This document shows positions 1 to 12,487 of a DNA stretch of 64,000 nt, piece by piece. The position numbers were made by a program, and so were the translations under genes. The stretch lies in the NCBI GenBank assembly GCA_037178675.1, contig JAYMGJ010000150.1:1-64000 (forward strand), written 5' to 3'. The notes beneath the pieces are model-generated. The model saw only the letters and a list, made by a program, of their open reading frames with translations. It had not been told where the DNA came from and did not search any database. The stretch is from Scleroderma bovista. Its lineage: Eukaryota > Basidiomycota > Agaricomycetes > Boletales > Sclerodermataceae. Every line of letters starts with the position of its first letter. Within the stretch, counting starts at the first letter, position 1.

Positions 1-653
1 GCGAATAAGCATGTTGTGCTACCTTAATCGTTAGCATCCACATATTTGGTCGATAATGCAGTGTTTCGTTACCATGAATAGTGCATGGTAGGCACGGGCG
101 CAGATTACTCGGACTTTAATGCGGTACTTTGGATCCCACTAATTTAGACTATGGTGAGCAACCGGAGGGGGGAGAATACAAGGGGGACACGCACTCCAGC
201 GAAACCATCGAAAATGTAGACATTGTCACGAGTGTTAAGGTAATCAATGGCACGTTCGCGATTGATTTCGAACGTGTCTAGATAGCACCAATGAGCGAGG
301 GTTTTCAAATTCCGAATGAGAACTGACGTTCGTCCATCTTAATGTTAACAGAGCCCCACCATATATCATCTTTACTAGTTTCTTCGTAGACGATACGCTT
401 GTCTTTGGGGCTCCGGCCAGTCTTCTTACCAGAGAAGTTGATAAGAGCGCCAGACGAAGATACGACAGCACCTTCGTTCTTGATGGCATCCTCATACAAC
501 TGCGCGGGAGACGCATTGCGCATCAGCTGGATACGAGTCATGTCGAAGCCAGCATGCGAGAAGTAGTCGAGGTCACGGCCAATGACTATGTGTTTCTTAG
601 ACGGATGGCAGGTTGGCTGAAGGGAGGTTACATACATGCATTCGCGGATTCAT
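1..653 (-). CDS. PCK1: Phosphoenolpyruvate carboxykinase (ATP), N-terminal part, cut by window edge
   Basis: ATP-dependent PEP carboxykinase converts oxaloacetate plus ATP to PEP, the first committed step of gluconeogenesis in the cytosol. The visible N-terminus carries family blocks: GFDMTRIQLMRNASPAQLYE, SSSGALINFSGKKTGRSPKD and RIVYEETSKDDIWWG, then INRERAIDYLNTRDNVYIFD, FAG/WDPKYRIKVRVICARAY and HALFM/HNMLIR. I read five exons. Introns lie at about 19-72, 139-194 and 278-327, plus one of about 46 nt just inside the start near 600-630, all GT-AG and frame-consistent. The chosen ATG at 653 gives MNPRMHVFIGRDLDYF. The catalytic kinase loops and the rest of the enzyme lie left of the window. 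Known: the enzyme is usually glucose-repressed in fungi. Confidence 0.93.
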
Positions 654-1072
654 TGTCGTGTGACTGAGCATAGTTGCGGTGAAGGATGTGCGGGGTAATA
701 TAGGGGGTTTGGTGGGGTAGAACCATGATTGCGGGGTGACGATGAACCTGATATGATCGACAAGGTTGTGAGTACGAGGTTAATGAGTAGGAATGGTCAG
801 AGACGTCGATCCGGGTTGCACTTTGCGGGGTGTGTAGGAATACTAAAACGACTTACAGTACGCAGATGCTGGTGGAGAGGCGTTGGAGGTCGGAGCGAGA
901 TGAAGTTAGTTCTGAAGAGTGCAGTGGGCTTTATAGATCTGGGAGTGGCTGACCACCGTCCGAGCCTCATCCCATCGCACCCCGGACAGCTCACTCCCGA
1001 AAATTTCCGCTGAAACAAATGTCATAATCAGACACAAATACCAGACAGCTAGACCCAAACCTCCTTTCCGAT
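654..1072 (-). promoter_or_regulatory. Upstream region of the PEP carboxykinase gene
   Basis: No coding sequence is convincing between the DUF3712 gene stop and the PCK1 start. On the minus strand there is a TATAAAG at 929-935, about 275 nt before the ATG. Matches to the CreA/Mig1 carbon-repressor core SYGGRG occur at 690-695 and 825-830 (GCGGGG, plus) and 980-985 (CCGGGG, minus). The motif is short and about this many would be expected by chance. Regulation by glucose is inferred from the gene's role, not shown by the sites. Confidence 0.3.
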
Positions 1073-4000
1073 TCACCCCGAGTTGTTGTCGACGGTCACG
1101 CTCACCACCATTTCCTTTGCCGAAGCTCCGAAGGTGGATTTCAAGGTCAGATCTCGGCCCCGGATCTTACACATGTCAAAGGTTGCAATGCCGATCACCG
1201 CCACAGAAGGACCATACTTGAAATGAGCAATGGCATCAAGCTGGCAAGATCAAGAGAGTGCAAATAACTGATCGATAAATTGTGTAACAGGAAAGGACGA
1301 TGGGATCCAACACAGCAGTATGTACTCATGGCAATAGTAAAGATAGGTTGCCGGTAGGCAGGGCGGGCTAGTACATAGAATGATGCCAAGGTCAGATGGC
1401 CCATCGTACAAGCAGTCCAATACAATATGCCACTCACCAAAGCCGAAGGAATGGAAGTCGCAAGACTGGTTAAAGCACCCAAGCCACTCGTCGCCAATCC
1501 CACCCCAGACGTGAGTGGCGAAAGTATGGACTGAGCAGTCGACGTTAGGTCTCCAAGTGACAAAAGCCCCAAGTCATATGTAGTTGAAACACGCTCCTGG
1601 TTGACATGCATCCACGGGACTCGGTAACCGTTAACACCCATCCTGTATGAATCCAAAAAGTAAGCCGACCACATCACCATAGACAGATCGCGCGACAAAC
1701 CTAATGGTATCCACCGTATAAGCATCCAAGTAACCCAGAGGGATGATTCCCAGCGATGCCAAGGCGCCCTTAACGAGCTTCACATGCCCAAACTTCCCAC
1801 TATTCCCAGTCTGACCCGGGGGGATGACAAAGTTGGTGAACGCCTGGTCAAAGTGGGCGTATATCTCCCCGTTCACCACACCATCTGATTGAACGAACTC
1901 GATGATGAGGTCGGTATCAAAGGGATTATAAATCTGTATAAATTCATCGTCACACGCTGTCATCCTGTCATCCTGCAGGGGGACACCTGGGGACACTCAC
2001 ATCGAAACTGGCGTCGATCTCGTTCGTGATCAGGGTTTCAAGAGAGATCGTTGCGTATATGTGGGTGATGATAGGAGGAACGTTCAGCCCTGCACCAAAG
2101 GATCAGTATGAGTATCTCGTCAACACCTTTCAAATGTATGCACCAGGGACACTTGTCGAAAGGGATACGCCTTCCAATGCTGGTTGGAGAGATGCGAATG
2201 GAGAACTTGCAGTATCGCCCTTCACAACAAGTGGGAGGCTATCTCCGGTCTGCACAAAGTCCGTCAAGAAGCTCTGTGCAACAGTATCATTCGCATCAGC
2301 GGGTTCGTAGTGGAACTCCCCTTTCATCGAATTCTCTCCAGGAACCAAGTCGAAAGGCTATAAGAAATGATTCAGCACTCTGAAGTGAGACAACCCCGGC
2401 CCTTACTGACATCAAATGCCGCACGACCTATCATCACATCCTTGTAGTAGACTGGCAGCTTAATGTCGACAGTAGACAACGATATATTGGATGGATTCTG
2501 CAAGACCGTGGTGAGAGGCGAAACAATATACTCGTCTCCGCCGTTTCCTCCACTCCCGCTGATAGATACGTTGCGGATGGTGGCCGTTCCGCCAAACGAA
2601 TTGATCCCTAAGCAAAATACCACGATATCAGCCATGGACCTACAATATTTTGAACATCGATGGCGTACCCTTAAGACTGGACGAGACAGAAAACGGAATG
2701 CCCGAAATGGGTACATCACCAATGGTAGTCTTAGCTGTCACATTGGCAGTTCCGCTGAGGTCAAGCGCTGCCGAGTCCTTGTCAGTGACCTGCGTGAACA
2801 TTGCCTCGAAGGCTCCGTTATTAAGTGACCGCAACGGAACGTTGTGGAAGGTGATCGGCAGCGGTACCGCGTTGCCTGTGGAGACGCCGCCAACGTTGTT
2901 GGAGAGTGGCAAATTCAACTGTGCAATCAACCAAGCTGGTCAGCCGCAAACCTCCGAGGGAAGAAAGTCGACAACCTCTGCGGCGGGGACGTTTCCGGTA
3001 ATAAGGGTCATGTCCACGGCGGACTGAATGACCTGAAGGGAGAACCCGAAGGGGTTCTTGTATTTAGCTACTGTGTTGTTTGACCCCGACAGGGGTGCAA
3101 ATGCCTCGTCCTGGTTCTCAATAATCACACTGAGGTCAGACAGTGTGATAGATTGGATGATCTGCAGAAATCAAGGTCATCAGTATGTATCTCAGATCAT
3201 GAGGCTTGAATTCACATCGAATTTTTTGCCAGGTAAAGTAACATCGAGTGTCAGAGTTTTGAAAGCAGTGCTCAGCCATGTCACTGGCGCGCTTGTTCCA
3301 GTGGGCTGTACGGTGTCGCCAACAACGCTCAGTGTGACGTTGTCAGCGGCAAGGTACTCAGAGAAAAGTCGGCCCATTATAGCCAGGCCATTGCCACTCT
3401 GCGGAATCATGCGTCCGGTGAGGTGGGTGGTGACTTGTGATTGAGGAGCGAGGACAAGGTCGCTGGCCAATAATGCTGCAAGAAGTCAATTCCGAAGAAG
3501 TCAGTGACAAGAACAATTGGCTTACGTCCGATCAAGGCGTTTTCAAAGTAAGCCTGGAACCCGACCATACCAAGGTCGATACCAACCTCTGTGCAAAGTT
3601 TATCAACTTCCATGCGGGAGAAAATATACACGCACGAGCCGGGGAAGGAATTAAAGAATCCGTCTTAATTGTGATACCTCCTGCTGGATCGTCTGACGGT
3701 AACTGGAAGTTAGAGATGGTCACTCCCGGGAGATTATTAAACGCCTTCAATGAAATAGTTTTGTTTAAGGTGATGTTGTCAAAGATCGTTCCTAAGGCTG
3801 TCAACCTCAACTTCGAAGTTGATATTGTCCATTCAAAGCTTGGATTATGCAATAAATAGGTGGCATATGCGGTGAACCTAGGGGGGGATTGGTTTTGGCC
3901 ATTCCAGCTGGTGTATGACTCACGATGTTTGGTCGGTGATGGTTAATGTTCCCGACGGCCTGTAATCGGGAACACCAGTATTGGCGGCGGAACAAACTTG

Positions 4001-4340
4001 ACCATTATGAGGACTGCGCCAACCGACCCAGTCACAGGTTACTTACCGGTAGGAAGAGTGATTGTCGCGATATCTTGGCCTTGCCAGTTTACGCTGTTAC
4101 GACATATCAGATATATTATTATTATGTGCCCTCAGAATACACGCACGTCAATGGCTCCACGAACTCGATGAGAGCATCGAGGGGTCCAACATTGGTGAGT
4201 GACCCTTGCAGTTCCAGGTCGAAGCCGTCATTCGAGATGTTTCTGCACTGGTCGTCAGCTACCATATCATCAGGAGAAGTTCGCACATACGTTATATTCG
4301 CTTCAGTGAATAATAGACTAGCACTGGTGACGAGGTCCTG
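1073..4340 (-). repeat. DUF3712 module 3 of the giant membrane protein
   Basis: Third copy of the roughly 3.1-kb intragenic module. It begins near the NISNDGFDLELQGSLTNVGP segment, has its LPSDDPAGGI signature near 3668-3716, and ends at the gene stop. Limits are approximate because the copies are diverged at nucleotide level and recognised only as protein. Confidence 0.65.
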
Positions 4341-7300
4341 GGCAATGGGCCCCGCTACCGCCCCAATGAGGTACAGCACAGTCCGATCGGTCTGTACGGA
4401 ATATAATAAGTGTCCAATACATGGACTACAGAACCAAATCTACTTGCATTCGCAGTCACCCCTTTTTGGATGAAGGAAAGGTCAGTAAGATCTGCTTCAT
4501 TGTTAGGTTCCATCTATGCGTGACAGGAAATATACCTCACAGTCATCCAATTTCACAGAGGAGTCAACTGCGAGGTCAACTTGGAGACCCTTCAATGCGT
4601 TTAAAATCGCGTCGTCAACGTCGAATTGCTTTCCGCTACGTCGCAGTTCAGTGACCTATTCACCAGACACATTCAACAGCAGTTTCACCTGACACATGTC
4701 GGGTTGTTCACGTCGACGGAGGTATTAACCTGTCAACAAGTCAGCCAACAAGAAAAAGCATGCGTACGGAACAGACAGGAGGTTTATAGCTTGGGTTATC
4801 AATAACTAGCTGGAAGAGTTCCGTCAAGGGTCCAAGGTCCACACTATGCTCCTCAGCTGAGACAGAGATCATTTCAATAACCGTGAATGGGTCCAAATTA
4901 AACTCGAACGGCAACGACGGAGATGTGACATTGGTATGTCCAGGTGCAGAGATTGGATCAGACGATCGATCAACGTTGTTGATAGAGCCAACAGTGAGGT
5001 TATTGAACGTCGCCTTTGCGCTGACCTTCAGTAGGTTGATGCTTGCTGTAAAGGGATTCGAGAGCGCGAAAGTGGTCGTTGCCACGCCGGACTGCACAAT
5101 ATCGACAGGAAATTCAAGAGATGCAGTGGTAATCAAGTTTTGATGCAGAGCTGGGATGGTGACCGGAGACAGCTTGATTTCGGATAGGGCAAGCTTGAGC
5201 GAGTCGATCGGTGTCGAGTCCGTCGTTCCGAAAATGGTCGTGCTGGAATTGACACCTTGGAGGTAGTTTTCCAGCATTGCCTGACCTGCGGCGATCTCTG
5301 CACTTCCTTGCGGGGAATACAACACATCTGAGGAAGTGAGGAAGTGGTGTGTTATCTAATAATGACGCAACAAACACGATATGTACCTGTAGCGTAGGAA
5401 ATCTGACCAGGTTGGATGACCAGATTACTCTACAGGTGTGTTAGTGGGGCTCCCATGAACCACCTTTCTTACGACTCACCAAGTCAGCAAAGCCAATGTT
5501 CTCGTTCCTATAAGTGCGCGTCAGTACCTCGCAAGGCTACATCAGGTATACTCACTCAAACCGTAGCGTGAACGACACGTCTTCAGTACCTGAAGCATGT
5601 TAAAATCAAGCCCATCCCCGAAACACTGATCTTACCAATCGTTAAATTGCTGTCAAAAGAAAACCCCAATTAGCATCAACTTTTCGGTAACAGATAAAGA
5701 CCACCTACCTCGGATTATATAATGAAGTATCAATCTTGATTAACAGATAACTACTGTACCCATGGTTCACGTCCAAACCGGAGACAGTGACAGGTTTCGA
5801 TGTAAGACCCTGTAATCCCTCCAATGACGAACTAACAGCGAATTCGATATCAGTCAGACTCAGTACTCCGACCGCTGTCGACGCAGCGGTGTTGGCAGCA
5901 CCAGACAACGCGAGTGTTTGCGTGCCGCCAGTCGTCGTAGCCGCGATGAAGTTCTGGAACGTTGTGTGCTGGTCGCCGAAGACAGCGAATGGAATGTTGG
6001 AGAACGTCAGATGGATGATGCGTGCTTGAACGTCGGTTGTGCACGGTGCATTGGGGATAACAAGTTCGGCGAAGGACTGGCCATCATACCCCACTGTGAT
6101 GTTCTGTTCTAAAGAGACGATATCTATGGGGAAGTTAAAAGGTAAAGTAAATGCTGCCGTCGTTGCATTGCTACTTGTCATGGGGTCATAGGCTGTGCTG
6201 TCTGTGAAAAGTAGCTGCAACTGCTCAAGGGTAATTGATTCTATGATGTTGAGTTTACCCCTGTTAGGAAGAGTCGTAGCTACGTCAAGCGTTTGGATCC
6301 CTTCGTTGAGCCAAGTGACCTGTACGTCAAATTCAGTCGTACATAAACAAAAATAATAAGGCAAACAAACATCACTGGGGCCAGCGCTCGCGCCCTGAAC
6401 TGTGATGTTACTATCTAGCCCATGAATAAAGTTGTTGAAGACTGCAGAAATGGCAGCCAGTCCACCCTCTGAGCTTTGCGGGATGAGGCGCCCGGTTAGC
6501 GGAAGTGGTGAGGTCGACTGGGGAGACAGTGTGAATGCTGAAGTGGAGGCAACAGTAGCGATCTCAGCGCCGTTTGTGAACGTCGTGAACGTGATAGAGC
6601 TAAGTTCGATACCAACTTGCGAAGGCTGAGTATGTGCAGGTAAGCAACAATTTGAACGATTGTGATACGGGATTAAGTAACCATACATTCGTCACTTCCG
6701 ATTGAATTGTCAACTGGATGCCACCTGCAGGATCGTTTGCAGGCAAGTCAAATGACTGGATCGTAACGCCTTCCTTGAGACCGTTGAAACCCTTGAGCGT
6801 TACGGATTTCGAGGGGAGAGTGACACCCGTGACCTCAATGCCTGTAAGATCATTTGAGCGTAAGCGAACTTCTGTCTTCGACCAATGCTCACCAAGTGCA
6901 GCAACTGTAAACGTCAGCTATATGTGATCCACTACTCGATGTTACCACATACCAGTCAAATTATCACCACTAATGTCCCACGTGAATGACTCGTTGTTCA
7001 TTAGAACCTGCGACTCCGCATCAGCTCACATGGCACATCAAGCAAACAAACACCCACCTTGGTGAATTCCGTCAGATAATTCACATCAGCCACTTCAAAC
7101 GTCGTCTGGACATCCAAGGTGGCGCCGACGTCTCCTGCGACTTTCACATCATCCATCTTCATCAGGCCAAGGACCTGTCCTTTCCAAGAGACAGTGAGAC
7201 CGTCCCCAAACGAGATCGTAGCGTCGACTAGATGGGACTGAGCACCAGTGTAATTAAAGAAGATATACAACGCACATGGTCCAACATTCGTGATACTTCC

Positions 7301-10300
7301 TTTCAGCTGGGTGCCTATATGCAGGAATGAAGAGAACGAACATAACGGATGGACTAATGACCATACCAAATGAAGTCTGTTGTGGGTCAGTGATAATCAC
7401 CGTATCAACGCTTTAGTACCCCTTCAGCCTCGATCATCGAAGTGCCGACTGAGAGACATACCCAAGTACACTTCCCCCGACAATCTTCTGCACTATCGGC
7501 TGCGCCAGGACTGGCAGCATAAGATTCATACTAGAGTCCGTAGTGATCGGAACAGAAAGCTGTGTGTAGCTTAGTGTAGTAGCATATTCCCCTGAAGAAC
7601 CAATGAGGCTAATTAAATGCCAGGGCACGAAAATCAAGAAATTGCACACACCGATCATTAGTTCAGCGGTCAAATGCACGTCACTACGTAGCTTCTTGAA
7701 TGCCGTATCCACAAACGTAGGAAGATCGAATCCCCTATCCTCTATGTCAGCGATGCCCAGACAACAAGACAAGTAGCCGATTGACGTACGTGTACATGTT
7801 AGCCCTCCTTGAAGGAGGCCCCGAATCTGCATCCGTACTCGCCACATATTGATACCCACCTAACGCCACAATGCCATCCAACGGTGCCACATCTAGCCCT
7901 GCATCCACAGCCAGGACACGTGTCAGGGTGAATAGTGTTGGTGGGTCGTAGTTCATGGCTAAGTTCAGTGGAGGAGACATCGTTGTCTGCTTTCCTGCGG
8001 CGGAAAAGTTCGACACCGTCGGCATGTTGATTGAACCAAGGGAAAGGTTGTGCGAGGTCACGGTGGAAGTAATGCCAGTAATCGTGAATGTGGCAGTGAA
8101 TGGGTTGGCAAGAGAAACGGTGACATGGCTGATATTGTCCGTATGGAAGGTGGTTGCAAGGACTACAAGAGTGAGAAGGCTGGGATCTAGAAAACTGAGG
8201 AACTTACTTTCCAGCGCACCACTTGAGAGGAGACTTGTATTAAGCCCAGGAAGAATGGTTGTGATATTGAGACTCTCAAACGCAGGGACCAATGATTCTA
8301 CCTGTGTGCTACTCTCATATCCAGTGATAGCGATCTCAACATCTAAGATACATTTCATTGTGTGACGCAAACGGACAAGACGACTTGCCGTACCTTTACC
8401 ACCGACGAAGTTATTGAGAGTCTCTAAACCTTGCGGACTATTATTTGGCTTCATGCACATAATTGAGTACCCATACAAACGAAGTAATAGCATTACGTTA
8501 CCTCAAAGTACGCCGTAGAACCCAGCGTATTGTTGCCCATGTATAGCGTCAAATTCGGCAGTAATGACGTGCCCAATATTGCGCCGCCCCTCTCTAGTTG
8601 AAGTTCTATTTGGAATCAGCTTCGCCTTGGAATATAACCAATGAATGTCACTTACGAAGATCACCAGTAGCTAGCTGCAAATTCGAAGGGTTATAAATGA
8701 ACACTGCCACAAAATCACAGCAGCAATTAACATCATTCTTCAAGCTCGCCGATTTTGTAATACACGTACCTTCGATACTTAGATTTAAAGCTTGCTGATT
8801 CCCGCCCAAGACGTCAACATTTCCGATGGTGGTGTATTTTTTCAGGCCCTGCAGACCATTCAGGCTCGTGGACACGTTCACTCTAATCGGGTCTAATGTG
8901 ATCTGGCCAATACTCGTGTTGGCAACCGCGCGTGAGTCACCGACAAGTAGAAAGTCGATGACCGCGGAATCGGTCAGCTCCGTGTCTGTAATGCAGATAA
9001 AGTTCGTAAGCGAATTGACAGACCAGTGTTATGATACGGGCACCCACTGAATGCAGCGAAGTTAGGATGCTCCCCGTTGGTGGAGTTGAGCGTCCCACCC
9101 TCGATCTTGATGTCTAATGTTCCCTCCGTGTCAGTAGGCCCTAGAGTCTTGATCTCGGACGTCGAAGCGCCTAGGGGCTGACCGACTCCACAGTTCAGGT
9201 ATAAACCCAATCACATACACGAGCACATACCGTTGCAAGGCCAGCAACGTTCGATCCATTCTTGACGATATAAAACTGATTCTGGATTTCCGAAATCGAA
9301 ATCCCAAACCCAAATGGCAGTTCTGTCAATGCAACATGTCAATCCGCCCACACAATTCCGTCGACATCACACTTACTCATCGAAGCTTGAATAGAATCAC
9401 TGTCGGTTCTGGGCATCCACGCTGTCTCAGGTGTAAACGTCAATGCCATACTTCCAATGTCTATTGATTGGATCGGATTTATGGGAGACATAGATTTAAA
9501 TGGGACCGTAAGCTGCAGGTTCTGTAAACCCTGGGTGAGCCATGATATCGTTGTTCCGTCCGATTGAAAAGTTGATTGTCCAGCCGCAATCACGGGAGAA
9601 GACTCGGAATTGATGTAGTTTGTGAAGAGCTGAGAAACAGCTGCAAGGCTTGACGGATCTGTTTGTGGGATAAGGACACCTTTGAGGGTGATGTTATTGT
9701 TACCGGGCACCTGTCAAGAGGTTAAGGGAAGCCGCACAAGAGACACCGGTGTATCTGCTTACTATCTGAGTGTTGATGCTAGTTCCACTACCGAGAAACA
9801 CGCCTTGGTAAGTCAAGCTAAATCGGACGGTACCAAGGTTCAGTGCGAATGGACTGTGCAACGAGCGTTAGCGAGGGTATCCACAGGTATACGATTGCAA
9901 TTACCTCGGGTTACTCAGTTGGGTGACAGCGATGAAATCGATTCCACCCTGAGGATCGTCACTTGGAAGCTGCAAATCTTCAAGCAAGACTCCTCCGGCG
10001 AAATTGTTTGTGCCTGTAGACGAACTAGGCATCAATCCCCACTGTAGAAAGGGCGTAGATCGCCCAGGAAAAACAAACCATTTATGGTTACAAGTTTGTT
10101 GAATGAAATTCCGTGCGCCCATGGAAACTTTGCCGCCTGAATGCTCAAACTATAGCTTTCTAGTTGCCACGTGAAATTCTGTGATGAGATCATATGAGAC
10201 GTAAACCGGCCAAAGGCTTCTTGATCGGTGATGTAGAACGTCGTCGTGTCATTGATCGTGGCACGTTTGTGGGATGCATAGAGCGTGGTCAGACTCATGT

Positions 10301-11042
10301 AGCCGAGGGGAGTCTTTGCAGAGCCTTCTAACCAGCTGACATTGACGGGTTGGGTGAATTTGATGGCAGCAGAAAAGATGCCGGTGTGAGTGACCTAATG
10401 GACACTTGAGCAGGACCTTCCAAAAAGGTTCCCAAATGACTTACAAGGCCCTGCATTTCCAGTGTGAACCTGACATACCAATTAGAATGCCAACCCGGAC
10501 CAGATAGAGGAAGCTTAGGAAGCTTACGAGGTATTCGAGGGATTGGTGATAGCAGCTGTGGTGACGGTCAACTGAGTCTTGTTAATAACATCCTGTATGA
10601 CAGCTTTGAGGACAGGGAAGAGAATAATGAATAGTAACGCGATCCCGAGAAGCACGCCAATAACGGACGTGATCCTGAACCATTTTCTTTTGTAAAGTGG
10701 AGATTTTGGGGGGTCAGTCGCAGCGGCATCACCACCGGTGACTGCGTCATTATCCGCCGGTTGTTCCTCGTGTTCTGCGAGTTGATCTTTGCTTGGAATA
10801 ACGGGCGGGTCGCTTATGGCAACGCCTACAGCGAAGGGGTCTATCAGGAGCTCTTCTGTATGCGCGACTCCTGGGGCAGCACCATGATCTGAGGATAAGA
10901 GGGCATGAACCATCGGACGGCAAGACGCGTGAGGAACATGCATACCTCCTAGTGCCGCTGTAGACTCTTCGGTCTTGAAGGTAAGTACACTGGATGCAAG
11001 ATTTTCGTTGTAAATCTCGCCCATAGGTGGGTCTGCCCCCAT
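1073..11042 (-). CDS. Giant single-pass membrane protein with three tandem DUF3712 (LEA2-like) modules
   Basis: One multi-exon gene of nearly 10 kb, probably about 2,500-2,800 residues. It starts with a roughly 110-residue soluble segment rich in acidic and Pro residues. A basic YKRKWFR stop follows, then a single membrane helix (ITSVIGVLLGIALLFIILFP), then three homologous extracytoplasmic modules. Each module has an NPSNTSF/DPQQTSF-type start with LxGxxTxxG, the hallmark LPSDDPQGGI / LPANDPAGGI / LPSDDPAGGI, and an L.G.LIPQ block. The last coding exon ends DNNSG at 1073-1075. I checked several introns in phase, including the one joining modules 1 and 2. DUF3712 proteins are fungal vacuolar or membrane proteins. 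Yeast Tag1, implicated in ending autophagy, is to my knowledge related but much shorter. Function here is unknown. A split into two genes is possible but I saw no second signal anchor. Confidence 0.8.
4340..7500 (-). repeat. DUF3712 module 2 of the giant membrane protein
   Basis: Second copy. It opens with VLGVDTVIITDPQQTSF joined in frame across an intron from module 1, then FGTQLKGSITNVGP, and has LPANDPAGGI near 6708-6762. Spacing of the signature to the neighbouring copies is about 3.2 and 3.0 kb. Limits are approximate. Confidence 0.65.
7500..10600 (-). repeat. DUF3712 module 1 of the giant membrane protein
   Basis: First copy, directly after the membrane helix. It begins at AVIQDVINKTQLTVTTAAIT and has LPSDDPQGGI near 9935-9990. 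It is rich in NxS/T sites, as expected for a lumenal or extracellular region. Limits are approximate. Confidence 0.65.
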
Positions 11043-12487
11043 CTTAGAGGTTGGCGGGCGAAGGAAGTGGTACGAGGCTACATAGTAGAACCGTCGGTTA
11101 TGTATCCATTACAAAACTTCAAGAAATGCGAAAATCCCGTCAACTGCAACCGATGCGAGCATGATGCATGACGTACGGCATACGTTGTTGATGATATTAT
11201 GTGATCCGAAGAGAGTACTGTATATGGAGGTGCACCAGGCCATCGGGAACATGGACGCTGATCAGTGGTGTTCGGAGTCAGAACGATCATGACAGGTATT
11301 GAATTCAACCTGCGCTGCTTACATTCTTCGTGGTCAAGTACTGGACAGTTGAAGCTCCAGACGAGATTTGGGTACGGTCTGCCAGCTGATATGTCAAATT
11401 CTCACATGAACTTTCGAAACAACCCGGTAAAACACATTCTTGCTCGTCTATTGCACTTCATCGAACAGATTATCCATGTGTCTCACATTTCCATCCCCAT
11501 ACTCCTGTCAACGCATCAATGCATCACACTCCGAGATGGTACAACTCCCGAAATTGATCTAATAAAGCTAGGTCATCAGATAGCATTTCTTCCATATCCT
11601 CTTTCCGTACACTGAGTTACGTTCGTGATATGTAATGGTGATGATCTTCGACCACATACACTCACTATATCGGGTGCCTTCCGGGACGGCCGGTTCGTTC
11701 TGCACCTTTCACCATTTGCGCGGTCGACTGGGTTCACTTGAAGGTGCACTATTCATTTCGCTTTCCAATAATTCTTGCTACATACATACTATGTGCGATG
11801 TTGAATGTTCTGCCTGAACAAGCTTTAATTATTGTGTCCCTACGACACCTGCGGCGATATATTGGCGAACAAAGACGGCGCCAACATTGAATTTGAAGGG
11901 AATCGCTTCCTAGGGTTCTGCTGTTCCCATGAACTCACAATTTAATTTTTCTCGCTCTTCGGATGCTGGACTTTCCAAATGAAAAGTCTGATTTTCACCC
12001 GCCGGAACCAGTTTCTATGTAAGAGCGGGCACTAGTAGTATGTATATGTGAATGATGCACCCACCTTTCAAGTATGTACATAGTTCCATAGTTCCATTGA
12101 CGTGTGGCACCAAAGTTGGGTTGCAGGCAAGTAAAAGTCATGTGTGTGGAAACTATGTACTCGCACTAGCTTGCTCCTGGTTCGAACTTCAATAGGTGAT
12201 AATGCGAGAGAATAAGCAACCGAAAGATTCTAGTACAGGCCCTGAGTCAAAGTGACATGTCGGGGAGTAAGTATGTATATGTAACAATGGTTTACATTGG
12301 GCTAATAATAACATCAGAAAAGCCAAAAGATGAACGTGATATATCTCGAAAGGAATGCACGTATATAGCGGTGGGAACAGGTGCTCAATACGACGGTGTG
12401 ACGATTTGTTAATAGTTACGCGATACAATAGAACAAATCCCCTGAATCAGTGCATACATAGATCATTTGGATGGGGAACACCATGCC
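11043..12487. other. Intergenic region, no gene recognised
   Basis: This stretch holds the promoter of the DUF3712 gene and the 3' flank of the basic nuclear-type protein gene, both on the minus strand. The short open frames here (for example 11265-11615 plus) show no family motif, no plausible splice extension and no coding-like composition. I see no RNA gene or repeat. Confidence 0.5.

Noticed and set aside
654..1072. CreA/Mig1 sites as evidence of carbon repression of PCK1
   Set aside because: Three SYGGRG matches in about 420 bp is near random expectation, so it is kept only as a weak note on the promoter.
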